The position numbers were made by a program, and so were the translations under genes. Positions 1 to 4,980 of a DNA stretch of 5,111 nt are shown here, piece after piece. Where the stretch lies: contig CAJURT010000088.1 of NCBI GenBank assembly GCA_910588875.1, forward strand, positions 1-5,111, read 5' to 3'. The notes below the pieces were generated by a model, which saw only the letters and a list, made by a program, of their open reading frames with translations, had not been told where the DNA came from and ran no database searches. Numbering within the stretch: the first letter of the stretch is position 1; each line of letters opens with the position of its first letter. This stretch comes from an uncultured Lachnospiraceae bacterium (lineage in GTDB: Bacteria; Bacillota; Clostridia; Lachnospirales; Lachnospiraceae).

Positions 1-29
1 AACGCTGACACTAAAAACTGAATACATAA

Positions 30-155
30 TCCAATATATATTTCTGCAATCTTTCTCTTTCATTTGCACAAGAGCAATCACACGAAGCTGAGTTAAATGG
101 CAATCTTAGAGTTAAAGAGAAATATGATTGGCTAGTTCAGTATATTCAGTCGTAG
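30..155 (+). pseudogene. Possible 3' end of a broken gene, unidentified
   Basis: An open frame runs from the stop TAA at 27-29 to TAG at 153-155 and has no ATG, GTG or TTG start codon. Its last part reads ELNGNLRVKEKYDWLVQYIQS, a charged helical sequence that looks like a real protein C-terminus. A strong terminator follows 38 nt after the stop, as expected behind a genuine gene end. I do not recognise the family. The codons are AT-rich, unlike the GC-richer genes to the right. If it is real, the upstream part lies outside the window in another frame or has been lost. It could also be a chance open frame. Confidence 0.25.
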
Positions 156-192
156 AGTAATCATCAATGTTTTGGAGTACAACAGCTAAAAG

Positions 193-223
193 AGCAGAGA
201 TTCGAGAGAGTCCCTGCTTTTTT
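193..223 (+). terminator. Rho-independent terminator, probably bidirectional
   Basis: AGCAG (193-197) pairs with CTGCT (214-218). After one A/C mismatch, GATTC (199-203) pairs with GAGTC (208-212) with one G-T wobble, closing a GAGA tetraloop. Six T residues follow (218-223). On the other strand the stem is followed by CTCTTTT, so it can also stop leftward transcription of the Crp-family gene that ends at 429. Both arms and the T-tract were read directly. No activity is shown. Confidence 0.72.
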
Positions 224-304
224 ATGCGCAAAATTAAATTCATCACTTGACAATGTTGCATAGATTTAAATGGCTTCTAAAAGATCAAGGCCCTGCTTAG
301 GTAG

Positions 305-520
305 AACCAGTCAGACGAGGAGCGCAACAATCTGAACCTGCAGGCAATTTCCCTATGTGTGCAGCCAATCGGGCAGATCGTGTACGGATTTCTGCTGGAT
401 AGGTTTCGTGACGCTCTTTGGATTGTTCTCATTCCCACCGGTCTGATTGTATGTGCTGTTGGGCTGCTTGCAGGGGATTTGCCTCCAGAATCCGGAAATG
501 TTTTTGATGAACCTCAATAA
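305..520 (+). pseudogene. Relic of an MFS-type membrane transporter (C-terminal piece)
   Basis: The frame opens after TAG at 302-304 and closes at TAA 518-520, with no plausible start codon or ribosome site. It begins QSDEERNNLNLQAI, then from 362 reads QPIGQIVYGFLLDRF, which resembles the G-x-L-x-D-R loop motif of Major Facilitator Superfamily carriers. A hydrophobic helix of about 20 residues follows (416-475, ALWIVLIPTGLIVCAVGLLAG less its last residue). Recognisable transporter character stops near 478, and the remaining codons are antisense to the regulator gene. A normal MFS protein has about 400 residues and 12 helices, so only one or two helices remain. The assignment rests on motif and hydrophobicity only; the substrate cannot be inferred. 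The fragment was probably left by a deletion or rearrangement with breakpoints near 300 and 480. Confidence 0.55.
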
Positions 521-1142
521 TTCCCTGCCGGGACAGCTTTCCGATTTCCACAGAAAGGCCGCTTCTGTCCACCCCCAGATAGTCCGCCAGTTCCTGACGG
601 TTGTAGGGAATCTCAAAGCTGGGGCTGTGGCTTTTTTCCGTTTGCAGCAGCAGATAGGCAAGAAGTTTCTCTTTTGTGGTGCGCCTGGAGGTGACCTGGA
701 TTTTCTGATGGAATTGGAGATTCTTTTCGGCAACGGCTCTGAGCAGGTTATAGATGGCCTGCTGATGGAAGGCACAGGCATTGCTGCAGGGAGCAGTGAT
801 TCTCCGGCAGTCCGTCAGCAGGACATCTGCCTGTTGGGAGGCAGCCACCCGGACAGGCATTTCCAAAACCCCTGCGCAGGCGAAGGATTCCCCGAACAGT
901 TCCGATGGTTCTGCCACGCCGACTATGCTTCTGTTTCCCCAATAATCCTCATGGAGGATTTGAACCGACCCGGACAGCACAATCCCGATGAATCTGGCAG
1001 GCTCTCCCTCAGAAAGGATGGTTTCCTTTTTCTGGCAGGAAAGGACTTTTGCCCCTAGGCAGCCCAGCATGGCAGACAGGTTTTGCCGGGAAATATCACG
1101 GAACAGGGGACTTTTTTGCAGCACATCAAAATATTTTTCCAT
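429..1142 (-). CDS. Crp/Fnr-family transcriptional regulator
   Basis: This 237-residue protein has the Crp/Fnr plan. Residues about 10-115 form a cyclic-nucleotide-type beta-barrel sensor (EGEPARFIGIVLSGSVQI at 45-62, LFGESFACAG at 82-91). A long dimerisation helix covers about 125-150, and a C-terminal winged helix-turn-helix about 155-219 (NRQELADYLGVDRSGLSVEI at 181-200 is the DNA-contact region). Cysteines C28, C36, C89, C112, C119 and C123 could sense redox state or bind a cofactor, but the N-terminal four-cysteine pattern of E. coli FNR is absent. Relatives in Clostridia often sit beside 4Fe-4S protein or hydroxylamine-reductase genes and respond to oxidative or nitrosative stress; that role is inferred here. 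The start at 1142 is chosen because AGGAG (1151-1155) precedes it at good spacing; an in-frame start at 1175 would place the operator inside the gene. The last 17 residues (221-237) are antisense to the MFS relic and look acquired. Confidence 0.9.
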   Translation of the reverse strand: MEKYFDVLQKSPLFRDISRQNLSAMLGCLGAKVLSCQKKETILSEGEPARFIGIVLSGSVQILHEDYWGNRSIVGVAEPSELFGESFACAGVLEMPVRVAASQQADVLLTDCRRITAPCSNACAFHQQAIYNLLRAVAEKNLQFHQKIQVTSRRTTKEKLLAYLLLQTEKSHSPSFEIPYNRQELADYLGVDRSGLSVEIGKLSRQGIIEVHQKHFRILEANPLQAAQQHIQSDRWE

Positions 1143-1154
1143 AAAACACACTCC

Positions 1155-1170
1155 TGTTGAAAATTCAACA
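1155..1170. promoter_or_regulatory. Palindromic operator, probable Crp/Fnr-family binding site
   Basis: TGTTGAA-AA-TTCAACA is a perfect dyad with 7-bp arms and a 2-bp centre. It contains TTGA-N4-TCAA, a spacing variant of the TTGA-N6-TCAA core in FNR-type sites. It lies at about +9 to +24 of the leftward regulator transcript, directly upstream of that gene's AGGAG. It is centred at 1162.5, about 41.5 bp before the predicted rightward start at about 1204. Binding by the adjacent regulator is inferred from position and symmetry. Confidence 0.62.
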
Positions 1171-1184
1171 TACATTTCGGCTCT

Positions 1185-1213
1185 ATTGTATTATGATAAG
1201 CACAGGAAGTCAA
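1185..1213 (-). promoter_or_regulatory. Sigma-A-type promoter of the Crp/Fnr-family gene
   Basis: On the minus strand TTGACT (1208-1213) and TACAAT (1185-1190) are separated by exactly 17 bp, close to consensus at both hexamers. The predicted transcription start is near 1178, giving a leader of about 35 nt before the ATG at 1142. The 16-bp palindrome falls inside this leader region, where a bound regulator would block elongation or open-complex formation. Confidence 0.7.
1192..1197 (+). promoter_or_regulatory. Candidate -10 element for the 4Fe-4S protein gene
   Basis: TATGAT lies on the plus strand inside the spacer of the opposing promoter and has no good -35 hexamer 17 bp upstream (CATACA at 1169-1174). 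A missing -35 is typical of promoters that need an activator. Start at about 1204 would place the palindrome centre at -41.5, the classic class II position for Crp/Fnr proteins. An alternative -10, TATTAT at 1189-1194, cannot be excluded. The leader would be about 110 nt. Confidence 0.42.
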
Positions 1214-1315
1214 GGAGGATAGTCCTTCTTCTGCTTCCCGGATAAAGACATTCTTGTCCGCTGAGAGCAGGGCTTACGGATGCAGAAATGATAAAAGCAA
1301 AAGGGAGGAATTAAG

Positions 1316-2014
1316 ATGATCAGGAAGATTATTAAAATTGATGAGGAGGCCTGTAACGGCTGCGGAGCCTGTGCTTCGGCCTGCCATGAGGGTGCTATTG
1401 AGATGATAGATGGCAAGGCGCGGCTGACCCGGGAGGATTACTGTGACGGCTTGGGGGACTGCCTTCCCACCTGTCCCACCGGGGCGATCACCTTTGAGGA
1501 AAGGGAAGCCCCTGCCTATGATGAAGCTGCGGTTCTGGCTGCAAAGGGGAAGGGGGCAAAGCCAGTGTCCGGCTGTCCGGGGATGAAAGCCAGTGCAATC
1601 CGGCATGAGGCAGATCAGGTCTCAGGACAGGCCGTTCCCGCCATCAGCCGGCTTGCCCAGTGGCCGGTGCAGATCAAGCTGGTTCCGGCAAATGCGCCTT
1701 ATTTCAACGGGGCAAAGCTGCTGGTTGCCGCAGACTGTACAGCCTTTGCCTATGGCAATTTCCACCAGGATTTCATCCGGGGACACATTGCTCTTATTGG
1801 GTGCCCAAAGCTGGACGAGGGGGATTACGCAGAGAAGCTGACACAGATTATAGCCGGGAACGACATCAAGAGTGTAACCGTTGCCCGGATGGAGGTACCC
1901 TGCTGCGGAGGGATAGAAAATGCGGTAAAACGGGCGCTTGAGGCCAGTGGGAAGAGGATTCCCTGGAGGGTGGTGACCATTTCCACGGAGGGAAAGATTC
2001 TGGGAGACTGCTGA
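1316..2014 (+). CDS. 4Fe-4S ferredoxin-domain protein with Cys-rich C-terminal domain
   Basis: This 232-residue soluble protein has no signal peptide or membrane segment. Residues 1-60 form a two-cluster ferredoxin domain. The first motif is canonical: C13-x2-C16-x2-C19-x3-C23 (CNGCGACASAC). The second is CDGLGDCLPTCP, with C43, C49 and C53 and Leu46 where ferredoxins have the second cysteine. After a linker come SGCPGMK (C87) and a C-terminal domain with AADCTAFAYGNFHQDF (C141), IGCPKLD (C163) and VPCCGG (C196, C197). These could form a third metal or thiol site. The architecture is known from anaerobes as a stand-alone 4Fe-4S protein of undefined reaction, often near Crp/Fnr regulators; electron transfer or redox sensing is the inferred role. 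GGGAGG at 1303-1308 lies 7 nt before the ATG. It is divergent from the regulator and shares its control region. Confidence 0.88.
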   Translation: MIRKIIKIDEEACNGCGACASACHEGAIEMIDGKARLTREDYCDGLGDCLPTCPTGAITFEEREAPAYDEAAVLAAKGKGAKPVSGCPGMKASAIRHEADQVSGQAVPAISRLAQWPVQIKLVPANAPYFNGAKLLVAADCTAFAYGNFHQDFIRGHIALIGCPKLDEGDYAEKLTQIIAGNDIKSVTVARMEVPCCGGIENAVKRALEASGKRIPWRVVTISTEGKILGDC

Positions 2015-2082
2015 CAGGCAGGAATGTTTTTGAACAGCAGGGGGTTCCCTTGTCCATTGAGGGTATGCTGCGGTCTGCCTGT
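2014..2082 (+). repeat. Spaced inverted repeat after the 4Fe-4S gene, weak terminator candidate
   Basis: ACAGGCAG (2014-2021) and CTGCCTGT (2075-2082) are perfect 8-bp inverted copies. Between them CAGCA/TGCTG and CCCT/AGGG could form inner stems. Only TTTT (2091-2094) follows, after a gap of 8 nt, so this is not a textbook terminator. It is the only structure near the end of the gene that could end its transcript. From here to 2284 I see no other gene. Confidence 0.27.
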
Positions 2083-2306
2083 ACTCCCGCTTTTCATTGG
2101 TATTTGAATTTGGCGATTCATTTACAATAGCAGATTTTTCTTTCTTATTCTATTTCCTTTTAATTGTGGCTGAATGGAATCAGGCTTGTTGCCGTTTGCA
2201 GAGAAAGTGGCCTGATGGCCTTGGGATGTGGCTCTGTATGTGGGGGAACAAGGTTCCTGAAAATACAAGAATGGAGGACTGCAAATGAATATGAAAGCAA
2301 AATTCA

Positions 2307-2327
2307 TAGCAGCCCTTACAGCTGCTA
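2307..2327. repeat. Small inverted repeat in the signal-peptide coding region
   Basis: TAGCAGC (2307-2313) and GCTGCTA (2321-2327) are perfect 7-bp inverted copies around the loop CCTTACA. It stands 3 bp before the larger palindrome at 2331-2373, so two hairpins lie in tandem over the start of the broken gene. It may be an accident of alanine-codon-rich sequence. Confidence 0.5.
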
Positions 2328-2330
2328 TGG

Positions 2331-2373
2331 CCATGTCCGCGGCAGGCGGAATATCTGCCTGCCGCGGACATGG
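2331..2373. repeat. Perfect 17-bp inverted repeat, strong hairpin
   Basis: Positions 2331-2347 (CCATGTCCGCGGCAGGC) are the exact reverse complement of 2357-2373, with a 9-nt centre GGAATATCT. Inner bases can add three pairs (one G-T), leaving a 3-nt loop. The arms are GC-rich, so the hairpin would be very stable in RNA. No T-tract follows on either strand, so it is not a standard terminator. It lies within the first 90 nt of the broken secreted-protein gene. Confidence 0.9.
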
Positions 2374-2634
2374 AATTACGTGGGGCCGGAAAATTGAAAG
2401 TGGGAGTGTCTGAGGGAGGACAAAAGCCGCCCTGCCTCCGGCTGGGAGGAAATCGATGGCGCCTGGTACCATTTTGACGGGGATGGCGGCACAGGGCATT
2501 ATAGCTGGGACATCGATGACAACCATGTGCTGACCGTGATCGTTACCTGGACGCCGGAGGAGGGGCGTTGAAGGGAAATGCGTGGATGAAATTCTGGAAT
2601 TCTGGTGGTTTCCGCAAGGGAAGGACATGAAAAA

Positions 2635-3120
2635 CTATTTCCTGGTCATCACGTCTTCTGCCCATGCCTTTAAGGCTTCCCTGCCGGTATTTGCCGAAAA
2701 CACCTTTCCTGTCCTTAAGACAGCGCCCGGGCAGGAAGGGGCAAGTTCACGGTTGGTATTGCCCATGCCGCTGCCGCCGGAAGTTGCCACGGGAATGATG
2801 GTCTTTCCGCTCATGTCATACTGTTCCAGAAACGTGTTGATGATGGTCGGCGCGACATACCACCAGATGGGAAAGGCGATAAAGACGGTATCATACCGTT
2901 CCATGTTTTCCGCCTTGTTGGCAATAGCAGGGCGGAAGGCTTTGTCGCTCATTTCCACACTGCTTCTGCTCTTTTTATCCGTCCAGTCCAGATCTTTGCC
3001 GGAGTATGGAATTTCCGGCAGAATCTCGTGGATGTCGGCATGGATGGCGGAGGCCAGATTTTCCGCCAATCTGGCGGTGGTCCCGGTGGCGCTGAAATAG
3101 GTTACTAACACTTTGCTCAT
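2635..3120 (-). CDS. Flavodoxin (cytoplasmic, short-chain family)
   Basis: This 161-residue soluble protein has the typical flavodoxin size. The FMN phosphate-binding loop is YFSATGTTARLA at residues 8-19. YSGKDLDW (39-46) and the M-x-D-x-x-x-R-P-A segment (57-65) are typical of the flavodoxin/NAD(P)H-dehydrogenase-like proteins of gut Firmicutes. AFPIWWYVAP (82-91) and ATSGGSGMGN (112-121) form the loops that flank the isoalloxazine ring. It should bind FMN without covalent attachment and carry one or two electrons at low potential; partners are unknown. AAGGAGG (complement of 3130-3136) precedes the ATG with good spacing. It is the last gene of the TetR-flavodoxin operon, 23 bp after the lipoprotein flavodoxin. 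No clear terminator follows; it converges on the broken gene ending at 2571. Confidence 0.9.
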   Translation of the reverse strand: MSKVLVTYFSATGTTARLAENLASAIHADIHEILPEIPYSGKDLDWTDKKSRSSVEMSDKAFRPAIANKAENMERYDTVFIAFPIWWYVAPTIINTFLEQYDMSGKTIIPVATSGGSGMGNTNRELAPSCPGAVLRTGKVFSANTGREALKAWAEDVMTRK

Positions 3121-3143
3121 GATTGGATTCCTCCTTGAAGTAT

Positions 3144-3839
3144 TCAGTCCAGGCTGCTGATCCAGGACTTTACATCTGCCGCTGAAGCGCCGTTTAGGCG
3201 TTTGCCGCTGACGATATTTACATCCGGATACAGGTTCTGCAGATCCTTTACACTCTGCTCAATGCCGCTTTCTCCGGAGGTGCAGAAGGTGTATACGGTT
3301 GCCTGGGAGAGGTCGCAGTTCTCGAAAAATGTCTGAATAATGCGCGGGGCAGTTCCCCACCAGATGGGGTGGCCCACATAGATTACGCTATATTCCGATA
3401 GGTGGCTGAAATCGCTGCTGATGGCAGGTCTGGCGGTATCGTCATTCATTTCTCTGTTTGCCCGGCAGTTGTCATCGTGGTAATTCAAATCCTCTGAGGT
3501 ATAGGCGGTTTCGGGGACAATTTCCAGAAGATCCGCCCCGGTTTCTTCTGCAATCAGCCGGGCAATCTCAGCAGTGGTTCCGGTTGCCGAAAAATAGACA
3601 ACGGCGGTTCGGCCGGCGCTTTTCTGCTCATTGGACCGGCTGCTTTCTTCTGGTCCGGATGATGTGGGCAAGGCCTCTGTGGGCTCAGCCTCCTGTGACG
3701 AAGATGGGGCCGCCTCCTGCAAGGCAGCTGTCTGAGCCGCTGTTTTTTCCGGGGCGACGCCTGCGGAAGCCTTGCTGCATGCCGTGAAGGCAAAGGATGT
3801 CAGCAAAAACAGCAGCATAAGTTTTTTCCTCGTTGTCAT
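3144..3839 (-). CDS. Membrane-anchored flavodoxin lipoprotein
   Basis: This 231-residue protein has three parts. Residues 1-21 are a lipoprotein signal peptide (RKK, a hydrophobic stretch, then FTAC with Cys21 as the lipidation site; Phe at -3 is less common than Leu). Residues 22-76 are a Ser/Ala/Glu/Pro/Thr-rich linker of the kind that tethers surface domains. Residues 77-231 are a flavodoxin domain with FMN loop YFSATGTTAEIA (82-93), YTSEDLNY (113-120), a RPAI segment (137-140), GHPIWWGTAP (156-165) and TSGESG (187-192). It should act outside the cytoplasmic membrane with noncovalent FMN. How it receives FMN and electrons there is unknown. It closely resembles the next gene, so the pair may have arisen by duplication plus a signal peptide. 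AGGAGG (complement of 3849-3854) begins 1 nt after the TetR stop codon. Confidence 0.9.
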   Translation of the reverse strand: MTTRKKLMLLFLLTSFAFTACSKASAGVAPEKTAAQTAALQEAAPSSSQEAEPTEALPTSSGPEESSRSNEQKSAGRTAVVYFSATGTTAEIARLIAEETGADLLEIVPETAYTSEDLNYHDDNCRANREMNDDTARPAISSDFSHLSEYSVIYVGHPIWWGTAPRIIQTFFENCDLSQATVYTFCTSGESGIEQSVKDLQNLYPDVNIVSGKRLNGASAADVKSWISSLD

Positions 3840-3855
3840 TTTCTGTTTCCTCCTG

Positions 3856-4485
3856 TTAATCTTTATCTGGTATCAGTCTTATGAGACATCGGCAGACCAT
3901 GTCAAAGATACCTGCCTCTCTTACGGCAACGCCGGCAAGCTTCATGGCGTCTTTCTGCTTCTGGGTGTGAAAAGCAAACGGATAGACTCCGAACAAAAAA
4001 GCGCAGAACGTCTCGCAGAATTCTTCACACCGGGAATCGGTGATCTCTGCCTTGTAAGAATGCAGCAGCCGATTCATGGCGATGAGCGACCGATGATAGA
4101 GCTTTTTAAAATCCGCCAGCCGCTCTATGCGGCTGTTCTGTTCGATCTCAAACAGATTCATGTTAAGAATCCGCAGAAGCGTCTCCTTGTCTGCCAGGGT
4201 ATGTGCCATGTGTCTGGCAAGTTCCTGGCGAACACACCCTCCGGCAACTGTTATGAGGCTTTCCAGTTCTTCGCACCAGCGGCGGTATTCTCGGGCAAGA
4301 AGCCCCAGAAGGATCTCTTCTTTGGTCTCAAAGTAGTTGTAAATCGCTGGCCGGGTGAGGCTGATTTCCGTGCTGATTTCCTTGATAGTCACACCATAAA
4401 AGCCCTTTGCCCGGTATATCTTTTCACAGGCGTCCAGGATTTCATTCTTTCGTTTTTCAGTAAGTTCCGGCGACCCTTTTGGCAT
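3856..4485 (-). CDS. TetR/AcrR-family transcriptional repressor
   Basis: This 209-residue protein has the usual TetR length. Residues 10-58 are the N-terminal DNA-binding domain: RKNEILDACEKIYRAKGF (12-29), then helix-turn-helix TIKEISTEISLTRPAIYNYF (33-52) and TKEEIL (54-59). Residues from about 60 onward are the variable helical ligand and dimer domain; its ligand cannot be read from sequence. It is the first gene of an operon with the two flavodoxins, with a 16-bp gap to the next gene. Autorepression is strongly suggested by the 43-bp palindrome over the promoter. The start at 4485 is chosen because AAGGAGG (complement of 4494-4500) is 8 nt upstream. A GTG at 4518 would add 11 residues but lies inside the operator and has no ribosome site. 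Confidence 0.9.
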   Translation of the reverse strand: MPKGSPELTEKRKNEILDACEKIYRAKGFYGVTIKEISTEISLTRPAIYNYFETKEEILLGLLAREYRRWCEELESLITVAGGCVRQELARHMAHTLADKETLLRILNMNLFEIEQNSRIERLADFKKLYHRSLIAMNRLLHSYKAEITDSRCEEFCETFCAFLFGVYPFAFHTQKQKDAMKLAGVAVREAGIFDMVCRCLIRLIPDKD

Positions 4486-4512
4486 GGCATTTCCCTCCTT
4501 TCCCACATATTC

Positions 4513-4555
4513 TGACACGATGTAAATATGATAACACTATATTTACACTGTGTCA
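4513..4555. promoter_or_regulatory. 43-bp palindromic operator, probable TetR-family binding site
   Basis: The arms are 4513-4528 (TGACACGATGTAAATA) and 4540-4555 (TATTTACACTGTGTCA), inverted copies that match at 14 of 16 positions around an 11-bp centre. The mismatches are the two bases at 4519-4520 and their partners. The palindrome spans the promoter from the -35 to beyond the -10, so bound repressor would exclude RNA polymerase. Its length could hold two TetR dimers. Binding is inferred from symmetry and location. Confidence 0.8.
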
Positions 4556-4556
4556 A
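4528..4556 (-). promoter_or_regulatory. Sigma-A-type promoter of the TetR-flavodoxin operon
   Basis: On the minus strand TTGACA (4551-4556), a perfect -35, is followed after exactly 17 bp by TATCAT (4528-4533). Predicted start is near 4521, giving a leader of about 35 nt to the ATG at 4485. Only one base of the element falls outside the palindrome. This should be strong when not repressed. Confidence 0.8.
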
Positions 4557-4637
4557 TATAAAATCCCTGAATTTTTTTCTACCTTTTATCCATACCTTTA
4601 ATAATTGCAACAGTTCAAGTGTCAATGTCGTGATGTT

Positions 4638-4661
4638 GGGGTCAAAAGGTCTTTTGACCCC
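4638..4661. repeat. Perfect 24-bp palindrome
   Basis: GGGGTCAAAAG (4638-4648) and CTTTTGACCCC (4651-4661) are perfect inverted copies around GT. With only 2 nt at the centre it is better suited to DNA binding or cruciform formation than to an RNA hairpin with a normal loop. There is no T-tract. It may be one end of a dispersed intergenic repeat extending to 4752. Confidence 0.75.
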
Positions 4662-4717
4662 TCGGATACCGGATTGCTCCGCACTTTGTGCTTCCGCTTC
4701 TTCACTCCGTTGCGGTC

Positions 4718-4752
4718 GGCGCTGAACAAACGTCCACCGGACGTTTAGCGCC
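4718..4752. repeat. Bulged hairpin (14 base pairs, 3-nt loop)
   Basis: GGCGCT (4718-4723) pairs with AGCGCC (4747-4752). Inside, AAACGTCC (4728-4735) pairs with GGACGTTT (4739-4746) around ACC. The left side carries a 4-nt bulge, GAAC. All pairs are Watson-Crick. No T-tract follows. Compact structure and position among other repeats suggest a repetitive extragenic element rather than a terminator. Confidence 0.65.
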
Positions 4753-4815
4753 CTCAGAGACATTCAAAATCCGCCCTAATTTGGCTACCTTTTTCATGTT
4801 TTTGAACTTGGGACC

Positions 4816-4980
4816 CTAGTGTACTGACACATTTACTTTCAGCCAAATGACGCAGAATGAATTTTCAGTCTGCAAGACGGCTGAACGAGGCGATGCGGTG
4901 GCATCGTTGAGTGAAGCCAACGCCGCAGATGGAAATTCAGGCAAGTCATTTGGCGAAATGTAAATGTGTCAGTACACTAG
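4816..4980. mobile_element. 165-bp MITE-like hairpin element
   Basis: The ends are inverted repeats of 36 bp (4816-4851 and 4945-4980). The outer 21 bp are identical (CTAGTGTACTGACACATTTAC); the inner part differs only by two single-base bulges. CTAG at both outer ends may be a target duplication or part of the repeat. Further dyads continue inward: TGAATTT..CTGC against GCAG..AAATTCA, and CGATG (4891-4895) against CATCG (4902-4906), which sits at the exact centre. The whole element can fold into one long hairpin. It codes for no protein, as expected of a non-autonomous element moved by a transposase elsewhere. The transposase family is unknown. Confidence 0.68.

Larger units (their letters stand above)
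2285..2571 (+). pseudogene. Broken gene for a secreted cell-wall-binding-repeat protein
   Basis: GGAGG lies just upstream of ATG 2285. The first frame gives MNMKAKFIAALTAAMAMSAA, a clear signal peptide: lysines, a hydrophobic core, then ISAC, which resembles a lipobox. The frame stops at TGA 2411-2413 after 42 residues. Another frame, open from 2398 and ending at TGA 2569-2571, encodes GWEEIDGAWYHFDGDG. This matches the Gly-Trp...Trp-Tyr...Phe-Asp-x-x-Gly pattern of choline/cell-wall-binding repeats (CW_binding_1 type). The two parts join by a -1 shift near 2398-2412. Intact relatives usually carry several repeats or an enzyme domain, so internal sequence has probably been lost too. A perfect 17-bp inverted repeat falls at the end of the signal peptide. 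It could instead be a 42-residue secreted peptide, but the repeat tail in another frame favours decay. Confidence 0.55.

Noticed and set aside
447..1058. Long plus-strand open frame of 203 codons opposite the Crp/Fnr gene
   Set aside because: It is antisense to a clearly assigned gene, has no ribosome site and shows no domain character. Its first part only touches the MFS relic in another frame.
1253..1300. Possible riboswitch in the leader of the 4Fe-4S gene (CTGAGAGCAGGG segment)
   Set aside because: It superficially recalls the start of a TPP riboswitch, but the remaining conserved segments are absent and only a weak TCCG/CGGA pairing is visible.
2104..2128. Promoter for the broken secreted-protein gene (TTGAAT and TACAAT)
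   Set aside because: The two hexamers are only 13 bp apart, and the sequence 17 bp upstream of TACAAT does not resemble a -35.
2582..3100. Plus-strand open frame of 172 codons opposite the cytoplasmic flavodoxin
   Set aside because: It mirrors the flavodoxin gene, whose FMN motifs and ribosome site are unambiguous.
3772..4515. Plus-strand open frame of 247 codons opposite the TetR gene
   Set aside because: Antisense to a canonical TetR protein; the sequence has no recognisable domain and no ribosome site at its start.
4820..4836. TGACAC at the MITE ends as extra TetR operator half-sites
   Set aside because: Only about seven bases are shared with the operator arm and the following bases diverge, so the match is too short to support a claim.
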